Positions 17,664 through 26,365 of a stretch of DNA of 64,000 nucleotides are shown here, piece after piece. Source of the stretch: Actinopolyspora alba (GTDB lineage Bacteria > Actinomycetota > Actinomycetes > Mycobacteriales > Pseudonocardiaceae). Each line of letters starts with the position of its first letter. Within the stretch, counting starts at the first letter, position 1. Under the pieces are notes generated by a model. The model searched no databases. It worked only from the letters and a program-made list of their open reading frames with translations, and was not told the origin of the DNA. The translations under genes and the position numbers were made by a program. The stretch covers positions 1-64,000 of the forward strand of contig NZ_FOMZ01000012.1 in NCBI RefSeq assembly GCF_900112765.1. The letters are read 5' to 3'.

Positions 17664-18209
17664 TTATGACGCGTTCGCCTTGCTCTTGTTGCCTTTACCG
17701 GTTTTGTGCGGAGCCAGCACCATGGTCATGTTGCGGCCGTCCTGCTTGGGTTTGGCCTCGATGAAGCCCTGCTCTGAGACATCGTCGGCCAGCCGCTGCA
17801 ACAACCGGAACCCCAGCTCGGGGCGGGACTGCTCGCGGCCGCGGAACATGATCGTCACCTTGACCTTGTGCCCCTGACCGAGAAAGCGCGAAACGTGACC
17901 CTTCTTGGTCTCGTAGTCGTGCGGGTCGATCTTGGGACGGAGCTTCTGCTCCTTGATGACGGTCTGCTGCTGGTTGCGGCGTGACTCGCGAGCCTTCTGC
18001 GCACTCTCGTACTTGAACTTGCCGTAGTCCATGAGTTTGCACACCGGCGGCTTGGCTTGCGGAGCGACCTCGACGAGATCCAACTCCGCTTCCTCCGCGA
18101 GCCGGAGTGCGTCCTCGATACGGACGATGCCGACCTGTTCACCGTTCGGTCCGACCAACCGGACCTCGGGCACACGGATGCGGTCGTTGATGCGCGTCTC
18201 GGAGCTGAT
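17664..18209 (-). CDS. infC: Translation initiation factor IF-3 (ATC start)
   Basis: Binds the 30S subunit and proofreads start-codon choice. The 181-residue protein shows the N-terminal [15 protein letters not shown] and DYGKFKYE, and the C-terminal [17 protein letters not shown]. The family N-terminus ([11 protein letters not shown]) has no ATG/GTG/TTG near it; an ATC codon at 18209-18207 lies 5 nt after AGGAG. An in-frame ATG further up would add ~44 residues absent from the family. Non-canonical starts (ATT/ATC) are a known feature of infC and allow IF-3 to limit its own synthesis. First gene of the rpmI-rplT operon. Confidence 0.96.
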   Translation of the reverse strand: MSSETRINDRIRVPEVRLVGPNGEQVGIVRIEDALRLAEEAELDLVEVAPQAKPPVCKLMDYGKFKYESAQKARESRRNQQQTVIKEQKLRPKIDPHDYETKKGHVSRFLGQGHKVKVTIMFRGREQSRPELGFRLLQRLADDVSEQGFIEAKPKQDGRNMTMVLAPHKTGKGNKSKANAS

Positions 18210-18489
18210 GGGGTCTCCTCGGTTCGATGGTGTTTCTGTGCTGCACCGCGGCGTGAAGCTCGCCCCTAGAGCATGCAGCCGCCTCGCGGCATCCTGCCGG
18301 ATCCGCGAGACCCTTTTACTCCAACCGATCGAACCGGTATGGCAATACCGCCTCATTCCGCCGTCGAACGGTGTTCTCGGCGGGATCGGGACCCGGCGGC
18401 CTGTGAACCGGCCACGCGGGTGGGAGCGGGGCTCCACTTTACCGCCCCCGAAAGGCCGGGGGCGTTGCGCGCATGTGAGAGTAACAGGC

Positions 18490-18906
18490 GTGACCGAGTC
18501 GCAGCCAACCGAGTCCCCCGAAACAGCCGCACCGCCGGACGGCGACCACTCCGGGGAGGGCCTCGATGCCACGGATACCCCGCACAACGTGCGCGAGCTG
18601 AGCAATGTTCCCAGCGTCGAGGTGATCAGCAGGGCCGCCGTGATGCTGATGTCGGCGGCGGCCGAGAAACTGGGCCTGGCCGAGGAGGACCCGGACGACT
18701 CCCCGGTGCGTGACCTCGACGAGGCACGCCGTCTGATCACTTCGCTGGCCGGCCTGATCACGGCCTCGGTGGAGTATCTCGGCCCCCATGCGGGAGCGCT
18801 GCGGGACGGGCTGCAGACGCTGCAACGTGCTTTTCGGGAAGCGTCCTCGGAGCCGGATCCGCCCGGTCAGGGCCCTGGTGAGAAATACACCGGCCCCGTT
18901 CACTGA
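18490..18906 (+). CDS. DUF1844 family protein
   Basis: A 138-residue acidic protein with an unstructured Glu/Pro/Asp-rich N-terminus and a helical DUF1844 domain. Recognisable segments are [24 protein letters not shown] (about residues 45-68) and [24 protein letters not shown]. The family is common next to infC in actinobacteria, here divergent from it; its function is unknown. The start is a GTG at 18490. The distance from infC (280 bp) leaves room for two promoters. Confidence 0.85.
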   Translation: MTESQPTESPETAAPPDGDHSGEGLDATDTPHNVRELSNVPSVEVISRAAVMLMSAAAEKLGLAEEDPDDSPVRDLDEARRLITSLAGLITASVEYLGPHAGALRDGLQTLQRAFREASSEPDPPGQGPGEKYTGPVH

Positions 18907-18937
18907 ACGGCTGTCCGGCCGGGCACCCCGAAGCTCT

Positions 18938-18952
18938 CGGGCGGCACGCCCG
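18938..18952. terminator. Short hairpin between convergent genes
   Basis: CGGGCG-GCA-CGCCCG, a 6-bp stem with a 3-nt loop, sits in the 49-bp gap between the DUF1844 stop and the opposing phosphodiesterase stop. It could act in both directions. No T-tract. Confidence 0.45.
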
Positions 18953-18955
18953 GGA

Positions 18956-19966
18956 TCAGCGCAGACCGCTCAGCGTCGCCCGCACCGCCCGATGATCACT
19001 TCCCCTGGTGTCGACGACCTCCGCGTCGGTAACGCGCACACCCCTGGACAGCACGTGGTCGAGCCGTACGGCGGGAAACGCGTCCGGCCAGGTGAAACCG
19101 AAGCCTGCCGTGGCTTCACCGGCGACGCTCGGTAACCGCCGGGTGAGCGAACGCAACGCCCGGTCGGTGGTGGCGGTGTTGAGATCGCCGAGCAGGACCA
19201 CGTCCTCGACGGCCTCACCCGCCACCGCCGTGGCGAGTTTCCGCAGTCCTCGGTCCCGCTGCTCCACCGAATCCGGACGCAGCGAAGGAAGATGGGCGAC
19301 ATAGACCGCTATCTCCCGCTGGGGAGCGTGTGCGACCGCTCGAACGGCACGGGTCCAGCCCAGGCCGAGGTCCACGGCTCGTACGTCCGACAGCCGGTAA
19401 CGGCTCCAGAGACCGACGGTCCCCATCGTGATGTGGTGCGGATAGCGTTCCCGCAGTGCCTCGCTCGCCACCGAGCGGGTTCGCGATGTGATCTCCTGCA
19501 GTCCGACCAGGTCGGCATCGGTATGCGAGAGATCGCGCAGTGTGGCCTTGGGATCGCTGTTGCTCGCGTAGAGGTTCTGGGTGACGACCCCCACTCCTCC
19601 CGCCGCGTTCCGATCGTTCGCCGGAACGGCTGTTCCGAAGACGAGACCCCATATCAGTGCGGGCACGAGCAGCAGCACCGCGGCACGGCACCGCGACAGC
19701 AACGCGGGCAGCGCCACCAGCGGAACCGCTACTCCCAGCCAGGGCGCGAAACTGTCCACGAGGGTTCCGATCCCCATCGGATTGGGCAGCAGACGATGGC
19801 ACAGCAGGAGAGCGCTGATTCCCGCGGCCAAGCACGCGACAACGGTCTCGCGTGCGCGCCAGGGCCGGAACAACGCGCTCAACGGTCCGAGCACGCTCGG
19901 ACCCGCACCACGGGAGGGCGTGGTGCGGTCCGCGTCAAGGGCGTGTCGTGTGGCTCGCCGTACCAT
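18956..19966 (-). CDS. VanJ-like membrane endonuclease/exonuclease/phosphatase-family protein
   Basis: The 336-residue protein has an N-terminal cytoplasmic tail, three membrane segments (about 41-58, 70-90, 94-111) and an extracytoplasmic EEP domain. Metal-dependent phosphodiesterase motifs are TQNLYASN, LVGLQEI, YVAHLPS, LLGDLNTA and GSDHRAVR. The layout matches the VanJ family, whose Streptomyces member gives teicoplanin resistance by acting on lipid-linked precursors. No glycopeptide-resistance genes are near. Substrate therefore unknown; a role with undecaprenyl-phosphate intermediates is inference. Confidence 0.8.
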   Translation of the reverse strand: MVRRATRHALDADRTTPSRGAGPSVLGPLSALFRPWRARETVVACLAAGISALLLCHRLLPNPMGIGTLVDSFAPWLGVAVPLVALPALLSRCRAAVLLLVPALIWGLVFGTAVPANDRNAAGGVGVVTQNLYASNSDPKATLRDLSHTDADLVGLQEITSRTRSVASEALRERYPHHITMGTVGLWSRYRLSDVRAVDLGLGWTRAVRAVAHAPQREIAVYVAHLPSLRPDSVEQRDRGLRKLATAVAGEAVEDVVLLGDLNTATTDRALRSLTRRLPSVAGEATAGFGFTWPDAFPAVRLDHVLSRGVRVTDAEVVDTRGSDHRAVRATLSGLR

Positions 19967-20100
19967 CCCGGACAGTCTGACGTGCCGAGCTTTGAAAAAG
20001 CTGAGAGCTACCGGGAAAACGACGTGGGAGAACGCCGGTCGGACGTCCGGGGAGACCCACCGCCGCGGCGAACGTTGTACCGGTGAACGGCACTACCGAG

Positions 20101-20490
20101 TCACTGCCCGCGCACTGCCAGCGCGTCGATCTCGACGAGCAGATTCGCGGGCAGCCCCACGTAGACCGTGGTTCGTGCCGGGTAGGGCTCCCCGACCACA
20201 CGAGCGTAGGTCTCGTTCATCTCCGTGAAATGAGCCACGTCTGTGAGGTAGACCCGCAGCATGAGCACGTCCTCGACTCCCGCCTCCGCCTCGGCCAGGA
20301 TGGCGAAAACGTTGCGCAGCGCCTGCTCGGTCTGCTCGGCCACGGAGTCCGACACCGGCTTTCCGGTGGCGGGATCAACACCCGTCTGTCCCGAGACCTG
20401 CACCAGGTTGCCCTTGCACACGGCCTGCGACAGCGGAACTCCCGCGGGCGGGGTCGGGGCCTTCGGGGTGGTCACGACGGTTCTGGACAT
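20101..20490 (-). CDS. RidA/YjgF family enamine/imine deaminase
   Basis: Small trimeric protein that hydrolyses reactive enamine/imine intermediates such as 2-aminoacrylate made by PLP enzymes. The 129-residue protein shows LVQVSGQTGVDPATGK, VEDVLMLRVYLTD and YPARTTVYVGLP; the Arg in PAR and the late Glu are the usual active-site residues. The ATG at 20490 follows AAAGGTGG. It lies 23 bp after the IclR-type regulator stop on the same strand, and near a D-amino-acid deaminase gene, which would generate exactly such intermediates. Confidence 0.93.
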   Translation of the reverse strand: MSRTVVTTPKAPTPPAGVPLSQAVCKGNLVQVSGQTGVDPATGKPVSDSVAEQTEQALRNVFAILAEAEAGVEDVLMLRVYLTDVAHFTEMNETYARVVGEPYPARTTVYVGLPANLLVEIDALAVRGQ

Positions 20491-20513
20491 TGGTATCCAC
20501 CTTTCGAGAGAAA

Positions 20514-21266
20514 TCAGCTGTCCGGTGGCTGCCAACCGAGTTCGACCGAGACACGGTCGCAGACACGGGACAGCTCACCGATCGATCCGAGCAGTTCGTC
20601 GAAGTCGAACAACACCTTCGGCGCCGACAACGAAACCGCGGCGACGATCTCGCCGCGAGGATCGCGCACTCCGGCGGCTATGCAGTGCACGAAGTCCTCG
20701 TGCTCGCCGCGGTCGACGGCATGGCCGGATCGTGACACCCGGTCCAGTTCGTCCAGGAACCGCTCGGGGTCGGTGATGGTGTTGTCCGTCAGCGCGGGGT
20801 AGTCCAGCGTGGCGGCGACCTCCCTGCGGGCGGGCTCGTCGAGTCCGGAAAGCAGCACTTTTCCCACCGCCGTGCAGTGCAACGGTGCGCGGGCACCGAT
20901 GCGCGAGTACATCCGGACCGCATGGGTGCTGTCCACCTTGTCCACATAGACGACCTGATCGTCCTCGCGAACGGCCAGATGCACGGTGTGCCCCGTGCTC
21001 TCCCCGAGTTCGAGCAGGTGGGAGCGAGCCGTGTCGCGCACGTCGATCCCGTCCAACGCGCGGTCGGCCAGCTCGAACAGTGCGCTTCCGAGCCGATAGC
21101 GGTACGCATCGGATCGTTTGACGAACCTGTCGGCCTCCAATGAACGCAGCAGCCGCATGACGGTGGATTTGTGCACTCCCACCGCCTCCGAGAGCTGGTC
21201 GAGGTTGCGGGGCCCGTCGGCCAACTCGGTCAGCAGCGCGAGTCCACGCCGCAGGCTCTGGCTCAT
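20514..21266 (-). CDS. IclR family transcriptional regulator
   Basis: 250-residue regulator with an N-terminal winged helix (LRRGLALLTELADG through STVMRLLRSLEADRFV, about residues 5-60) and a GAF-like C-terminal ligand domain with HLAVREDDQVVYVDKV and HCTAVGKVLLS. The ATG at 21266 follows AAAAGGA. It is divergent from the D-amino-acid deaminase gene and co-directional with ridA. The 186-bp divergent region carries two inverted repeats, so it probably controls both sides. The inducer is unknown; a D-amino acid or N-acyl derivative fits the context. Confidence 0.92.
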   Translation of the reverse strand: MSQSLRRGLALLTELADGPRNLDQLSEAVGVHKSTVMRLLRSLEADRFVKRSDAYRYRLGSALFELADRALDGIDVRDTARSHLLELGESTGHTVHLAVREDDQVVYVDKVDSTHAVRMYSRIGARAPLHCTAVGKVLLSGLDEPARREVAATLDYPALTDNTITDPERFLDELDRVSRSGHAVDRGEHEDFVHCIAAGVRDPRGEIVAAVSLSAPKVLFDFDELLGSIGELSRVCDRVSVELGWQPPDS

Positions 21267-21390
21267 TCCGTGGTCCTTTTCGCTCTCGTCAACCGTTCCA
21301 CCAGCCATCGATGCCACACCGCCCGGAGATTGCGCTGGGCATTCGGAAGGCCCCTCCGGCAGCGGTTCCGTTGACGGCCACCTTGCGAAC

Positions 21391-21431
21391 TGCTAAACAA
21401 CACTTTAGCAATATATGCAATATCTGTTGCA
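21391..21431. promoter_or_regulatory. Two inverted repeats in the IclR/deaminase divergent region
   Basis: TGCTAAA-N6-TTTAGCA (21391-21410) is a perfect 7-bp inverted repeat. It is followed at once by the direct repeat GCAATATATGCAATAT and then TGCAA-N6-TTGCA (21416-21431). The AT-rich stretch stands out from its GC-rich surroundings and lies just before the deaminase start. Likely operator for the divergent IclR protein; binding is inferred. Confidence 0.6.
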
Positions 21432-21452
21432 TTAGGCGCAATTGGAGATCCG

Positions 21453-22760
21453 GTGCGAGCAGCGACGATGGATCGGACCGCGGTAGGTGCCCTCCGGGAA
21501 GAACGGCTCGACTGGCGGTTCAAGGCTGTGCCGTCCGAAGCCTTCGGGAGCACGATCACGGAATTCCTCCGAACGGAGCCGGAGATCACCGGGAGCGGAT
21601 TCGTGGGTCCGCTGTTGCTGTTGGACCGTTCGGCGCTGGAACACAACCTGACGACGATGGCCGACTGGTGTGCCGCGCAACAGGTGCTGCTGGCACCACA
21701 CGGCAAGACGACCATGGCACCACAGCTGTTCCAACGACAGCTCGACCACGGCGCCTGGGCGATGACCGCGGCCACCGTCAGCCAACTCCGGGTCTATCGC
21801 GCGTTCGGCATCACTCGGGTGCTGCTGGCCAACCAGTTGGTCGACGAATCGGGACTGCGCTGGCTGTCGGACGAACTCGACGAGGATCCCGGTTTCTCGT
21901 TCGGCTGCTGGGTGGATTCGGTGTCGAGCGTGCGACTTATGAGCGAGGTCCTGGCAGCGAAACGCGCGCGTCGGCGGGTCGACGTACTGGTGGAGCTCGG
22001 CGGTGAGAACGGCCGCACCGGGACCAGAACCGTCGCGGAATCGGTGGAGGTGGCGCGTGCGGTGTCGGAGAGTCCGGCGCTGCGGCTCATCGGTGTCAGT
22101 GGCTACGAGGGCGCGATCTCGCACGATCTCAGTGACGAGGATCTGACCGCGGTGGACTCCTATCTGGCTCGACTGCGGGAGTCGGTCACGCGGATAGCCG
22201 CGGCGGGAATGTTCGATCGAACGGAGGAGATCGTTGTCACCGCGGGCGGGAGTTCCTATTTCGACCAGGTGGCCGAGGCGCTCACGGCACCGTGGGAGTT
22301 GGATTCACCGGTACTTCCGGTGTTGCGGAGCGGTTCGTACATCACTCATGATCACGGCTTGTACCGCACCATGTCACCCTTCGGGCGGGCACACCGCCTC
22401 GCCGGACCGGAGCAGCCGTTCCGAGCCGCCATGCGAATCCTCGCCCAGGTGACCTCACGTCCGGAACCGGAACTGGCGCTGCTCACGTTGGGCAGGCGTG
22501 ACGCCTCGTTCGACCAGGCCCTGCCACAGCCGCGAACCCTGTGGGCACGGGACGGCACCACGAGCTCTCTGACCGATTCGCGCGTCACAGAACTGGCCGA
22601 TCAGCACGCCTTCCTGTCGGTCCCGGCCAGCTCGGGGATCTCCGTGGGCGACTGGGTCGAGTGCGGGCTGTCTCACCCCTGCACGACGTTCGACAAGTGG
22701 CAGCTCATACCGCTCGTGGACGACGGGAAGGTCGTGGATCTGGTGCGTACCTTCTTCTGA
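21453..22760 (+). CDS. PLP fold-III D-amino acid deaminase/aldolase (D-serine dehydratase-like)
   Basis: 435-residue protein of the D-serine dehydratase/D-threonine aldolase family (alanine-racemase fold). The PLP lysine is in APHGKTTMAPQL (about residue 83). SGYEGAISHDL and RSGSYITHDHGLY are family segments. SHPCTTFDKW near the C-terminus carries the His-x-Cys pair that binds zinc in eukaryotic-type D-serine dehydratase. The GTG at 21453 has GGAG 5 nt upstream; an ATG five codons in is the alternative. It probably converts a D-amino acid to a keto acid and ammonia, after deacylation by the next gene. Confidence 0.85.
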   Translation: MRAATMDRTAVGALREERLDWRFKAVPSEAFGSTITEFLRTEPEITGSGFVGPLLLLDRSALEHNLTTMADWCAAQQVLLAPHGKTTMAPQLFQRQLDHGAWAMTAATVSQLRVYRAFGITRVLLANQLVDESGLRWLSDELDEDPGFSFGCWVDSVSSVRLMSEVLAAKRARRRVDVLVELGGENGRTGTRTVAESVEVARAVSESPALRLIGVSGYEGAISHDLSDEDLTAVDSYLARLRESVTRIAAAGMFDRTEEIVVTAGGSSYFDQVAEALTAPWELDSPVLPVLRSGSYITHDHGLYRTMSPFGRAHRLAGPEQPFRAAMRILAQVTSRPEPELALLTLGRRDASFDQALPQPRTLWARDGTTSSLTDSRVTELADQHAFLSVPASSGISVGDWVECGLSHPCTTFDKWQLIPLVDDGKVVDLVRTFF

Positions 22761-22963
22761 ACGACTCCCCGTGTTCCCGGAAGCCGAACAGACGGCCGGC
22801 CCGGCGCGGCTTCCGGCAGGCGCGGCAACGGTGCCGCTCGGGCGAGCAGGTCGAACTTTTGCGGCGGTTCTCCCGCCGGGAAGCGGCACGGGACGCATCG
22901 CGTCGGTTATCCGCTCGACGGAAACCGAGAAGGTGTCGGGAACACGCCGGAACGGAGGCGAGG

Positions 22964-24568
22964 ATGGACGAGATCCTGATTCGGGGCGCGGTGGTGGTAG
23001 ACGGCAGCGGAGCACCGCCCTTCGAAGCCGACGTGACGATCGGAGGGGGGCGTATCTCGGCCGTCGACAGCCCCGGGACTCTGCGCGGCAGCCGCACCAT
23101 AGCCGCCGAGGGTATGGTGCTTTCCCCCGGATTCGTCGACATGCACGCGCACTCGGACCTGCTGCTGCTCACCGATCACCGGCACACCGCCAAGGTGGCG
23201 CAAGGGGTGACCACGGAGGTGATCGGCCAGGACGGGCTTTCCTACGCTCCCGTCGACGATCGAACGCTGCGGAACCTGCGTACCCAGCTGGCGGGTTGGA
23301 ACGGCGATCCACCCGACTTCGACTGGAACTGGCGTGGCGTGGGCGAGTACCTGGATCGCATCGACCGAGGGGTCGCCACGAACGCCGCCTACCTGGTTCC
23401 GCACGGCACACTGCGGATGCTGTGTGTGGGCTCGGAAAACCGTCCCCCTTCGGAAACCGAACTGGCACGGATGCGCGACGAGCTGGCGCGGGGGATGTCC
23501 GAGGGGGCGTTCGGCATGTCCTCCGGCCTGACCTACGCACCCGGCATGTACGCCACGACCTCCGAACTCACCTCGCTGTGCGAGGTGGTCGCCGAGTACG
23601 GCGGCTACCATTGCCCGCACCACCGCAGCTACGGCGCCGGCGCCCTTGCCGGTTACGAGGAGATGATCCGGATCAGCCGGCAGTCCGGCTGCGCGTTGCA
23701 CCTCGCACACGCGACGGTGAATTTCGACGTGAACCGGGGCCGCGCCCCCGAACTGCTGGCGATGTTGGACCAGGCACTGGACTCGGGAGTCGGGATCACG
23801 ATGGATTCCTACCCTTACCTGGCGGGGTGCACCTCACTGCACGCACTGCTTCCCAGCTGGATGTTCAGCGGTGGCGTAGAGGCAACGTTACGAAGGCTGT
23901 CCGATCCGGACAGCAGGAGCCGTGTGCTGCGTGAGATGGAGGTAGAAGGCTCCGACGGTGCGCACGGTGTACCGATCGACTGGAGCGCCATCGAGATCAA
24001 CGGGGTACGGCACCCGGACAGAACCGGTCACCTGGTCGGGTGCGACATCGCGACGGCGGCCGATGCCGAAGGGGTACCTCCGGGGGAGCTCTACCTGGAC
24101 ACCCTGCTGTCGGACGAACTGGGCAGTTCCTGTCTGATGCACGTCGGTCACGAGGAGAACGTGCGTGCCATCATGCGACACCGAATGCACACCGTCGGCA
24201 GCGACGGCCTGCTGATCGGTGAACGGCCACATCCCCGCGGGTGGGGGACGTTCCCGCGTTATCTGGCGCGATACGTGCGGGAGCTCGGGTTGCTCGATCT
24301 CCCGGAGTGCATCCGCCACATGACCTCGGCGCCGGCACTCCGACTCGGGCTGTCCGACAGAGGACTCGTACGGCGGGGCATGGTCGCGGACCTCGTGCTG
24401 TTCGACCCGGATGAGATTCGCGACAACGCGACGTTCGAACGACCGCGTGCGCGACCCAGCGGAATCAGCCACGTAATGGTCAACGGTGTCCCCGTGCTCG
24501 AGCACGGGGAGCGTAACGACGCGACACCGGGACGAGCGCTGCGACACGGCACCGGGGGAACCGCCTGA
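22964..24568 (+). CDS. N-acyl-D-amino-acid deacylase (amidohydrolase)
   Basis: 534-residue metal-dependent amidohydrolase of the D-aminoacylase group; releases free D-amino acids from N-acyl forms. N-terminal beta-sandwich strand ILIRGAVVVDGSGAPPFEADV, then metal motif DMHAHSD (HxH). Family segments CPHHRSYGAG, ALHLAHATVNF and TMDSYPYLAGCTSLHALLP follow, with the late VGSDGLLIG aspartate. ATG at 22964 sits right behind GGAGGCGAGG. It lies 203 bp after the deaminase on the same strand; together they make a plausible two-step route for peptidoglycan- or environment-derived N-acyl-D-amino acids. Confidence 0.92.
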   Translation: MDEILIRGAVVVDGSGAPPFEADVTIGGGRISAVDSPGTLRGSRTIAAEGMVLSPGFVDMHAHSDLLLLTDHRHTAKVAQGVTTEVIGQDGLSYAPVDDRTLRNLRTQLAGWNGDPPDFDWNWRGVGEYLDRIDRGVATNAAYLVPHGTLRMLCVGSENRPPSETELARMRDELARGMSEGAFGMSSGLTYAPGMYATTSELTSLCEVVAEYGGYHCPHHRSYGAGALAGYEEMIRISRQSGCALHLAHATVNFDVNRGRAPELLAMLDQALDSGVGITMDSYPYLAGCTSLHALLPSWMFSGGVEATLRRLSDPDSRSRVLREMEVEGSDGAHGVPIDWSAIEINGVRHPDRTGHLVGCDIATAADAEGVPPGELYLDTLLSDELGSSCLMHVGHEENVRAIMRHRMHTVGSDGLLIGERPHPRGWGTFPRYLARYVRELGLLDLPECIRHMTSAPALRLGLSDRGLVRRGMVADLVLFDPDEIRDNATFERPRARPSGISHVMVNGVPVLEHGERNDATPGRALRHGTGGTA

Positions 24569-24898
24569 GAGAGGGCTCCTCCGCTCCCCTCCCCCGCGAG
24601 CGCTGTCCGGAGGGGACCGTTCCAGCTGGTGATCCGAGCGGTGCATCCGGCCCCGGTCAAGAGGTTGTCCGGAATCCGCCACCGTGAATTTTGGTCTAGT
24701 CCACCGTCGGGAGCTGGGGCAGACTGAGTCGGCGAAGATCGGCGCAAGAGTTCACCCGAGCGGGAGGACGCCGGTGTTCGGACCGAGGCGGGGCCTCCGC
24801 TCGATCCCGTCGGTTCTCGACGGAGCACCCCGCGAGAAGACGAAGCGCAGCGGACCGGAGCGAGCGTGCTCCGGGCACCGCGGGGAAACAGGAGAGTC
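24569..24898 (+). other. Intergenic region, regulatory, no gene seen
   Basis: These 330 bp separate the deacylase from the lactonase gene. They hold the dre-like site at 24690-24705 and GC-rich segments after the deacylase stop. No protein-coding frame looks real. Confidence 0.5.
24690..24705. promoter_or_regulatory. dre-like (DasR) operator before the lactonase gene
   Basis: TTTGGTCTAGTCCACC matches 12 of 16 positions of the DasR responsive element ACTGGTCTAGACCACT, including the central GGTCTAG. It lies ~195 bp upstream of the lactonase-fold gene. A second dre-like site precedes the adjacent aminosugar importer. Confidence 0.6.
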
Positions 24899-26029
24899 AT
24901 GTCGACGAACGCACTGAATCGGCGCACGTTTCTGGTCTCGTTGGGGGCGGCGGGGGCCGCGGCAGCCGCTCTGCCCACGGCGGCCACGGCACGTACCGGA
25001 GGTGATCGCAGGCCCGCCTACCTGGGCAGCTTCAGCTGGACCGACCCCCCGGGCAGGGGCCTCGACGTCGCTTCCCACGACCTGAGTTCGGGACAACTGC
25101 GACCGATCCGCTCGGTCGGTGGAGTACCCGACGCCTCGTGGTTGGCGTTCTCACCCAACCGGCATGTGCTCTACACGACCAACGAACTGGTCCCGGACGG
25201 TACCGTGACGGCGCTCAGCCTGTGGGATCCGCGGAATCCACGGATCATCAACACACGCTCCAGCCGAGGCGCCGGGCCGACGCATCTCAGCGTGCATCCC
25301 AGCGGCCGGTTTCTGCTGACGGCCAACTACACCGACGGCACTGTCGCGGTTCACCGGTTGGAGGTGGACGGCAGCGTCGGGGAATCGACGGATCTGGTTC
25401 GGCACACCTCCGAACTGCGCGCGCCCCACGCACATCAGGTCATCACCGATCCGAGCGGACGCTGGGTCGTGGCGGTCGATCTGGGTGCGGACGCGGTCTT
25501 CACCTATCGGCTGGACACCGCGTCAGGCGAGCTGCACCGAAACCAACGGCTGTCCACTCCAACGGGCAGCGGGCCTCGCCACCTTGCCTTTCATCCGGAC
25601 GGCAGGCACGCCTACCTGCTCAACGAGTTGGCCAGCACGGTGACGGTACTGCGTTGGGATGCAGCGGCGGGAACTTTCGAGCTGGGCGACAGTGTCAGCA
25701 CCCGTCCACCGGACGCCGCGGGGGAGAACTATCCGGCGGAGATCGTCGTCACTCGCGACGACGACTGCTACGTCACCAATCGGGGCGATAACACCATCGC
25801 TCACTTCAAGGTGAGCGACCGGGGAACACGATTGCACCTGACAGGCACGACCGATACCGGTGGGGACTGGCCTCGGCACTGCACTTTGGACCGGACTCGA
25901 CGTTGGCTCCACGTGGCCAACCAGAACTCGGGAACGGTCACCAGGTTCTCGCGCGACAGTGCGACGGGCTCGTTGAGCCCGGTGGTCGACACCGTGGAGG
26001 TTCCAGGTGTCGCCGTGGTGGCGCTGTAG
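24899..26029 (+). CDS. Tat-exported lactonase-family beta-propeller protein
   Basis: 376-residue protein of the 6-phosphogluconolactonase-like family (PF10282, seven-bladed propeller). The N-terminus NRRTFLVSLGAAGAAAAALP is a twin-arginine signal (RRTFL), so it is exported folded. Propeller repeats include SWLAFSPNRHVLYTTNE, THLSVHPSGRFLLTANY, RHLAFHPDGRHAYLLNEL and RRWLHVANQNSGTV. ATG at 24899 follows AGGAG. Export argues against a cytosolic pentose-phosphate role; the substrate may be an extracellular sugar lactone. A dre-like site upstream hints that it belongs to the aminosugar regulon. Confidence 0.85.
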   Translation: MSTNALNRRTFLVSLGAAGAAAAALPTAATARTGGDRRPAYLGSFSWTDPPGRGLDVASHDLSSGQLRPIRSVGGVPDASWLAFSPNRHVLYTTNELVPDGTVTALSLWDPRNPRIINTRSSRGAGPTHLSVHPSGRFLLTANYTDGTVAVHRLEVDGSVGESTDLVRHTSELRAPHAHQVITDPSGRWVVAVDLGADAVFTYRLDTASGELHRNQRLSTPTGSGPRHLAFHPDGRHAYLLNELASTVTVLRWDAAAGTFELGDSVSTRPPDAAGENYPAEIVVTRDDDCYVTNRGDNTIAHFKVSDRGTRLHLTGTTDTGGDWPRHCTLDRTRRWLHVANQNSGTVTRFSRDSATGSLSPVVDTVEVPGVAVVAL

Positions 26030-26277
26030 CACACCGGTGGCGGCGGTCCGATCCCCGACGGCACCGAGTTGTCCCGCCTCGGCGGGGAGGACGGCGGCGA
26101 AACCTCCCTCCTGCTCTCCCGCCGGGCGGCTCGGGGCCTCCCGTTGCGCCACGTCACACCGAGCGGCCCGGGCGAGAGCACCCCGAGACATCCCGCCGCG
26201 GTGACGGGGGGAGTGCGGAAGACAACGTCTGTTCCACCGTGAGCCCACCGCGCCCCCGGAAGAAGTTGTCTCCTTTT

Positions 26278-26293
26278 ACAGGTCTAAACCTTG
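26278..26293. promoter_or_regulatory. dre-like (DasR) operator before the sugar ABC operon
   Basis: ACAGGTCTAAACCTTG shares 11 of 16 positions with the DasR responsive element and keeps the GGTCT/AACC palindromic core. It lies 80 bp upstream of the binding-protein start, at a promoter-proximal distance. Confidence 0.55.
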
Positions 26294-26346
26294 TGTCCAC
26301 TCAGTGGCCCACTTAGCATCGAGCACATTGCACAGAACAGAACAGA

Positions 26347-26365
26347 CGTTGCATTCAACGCAACG
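26347..26365. promoter_or_regulatory. 19-bp palindrome abutting the binding-protein RBS
   Basis: CGTTGCATTCAACGCAACG has 9-bp arms with one mismatch pair and a single central base. Its right end touches the GGAGGT ribosome-binding site of the binding-protein gene, whose ATG is at 26374. The form resembles LacI- or GntR-type operators. No regulator gene lies next to it. Confidence 0.5.
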
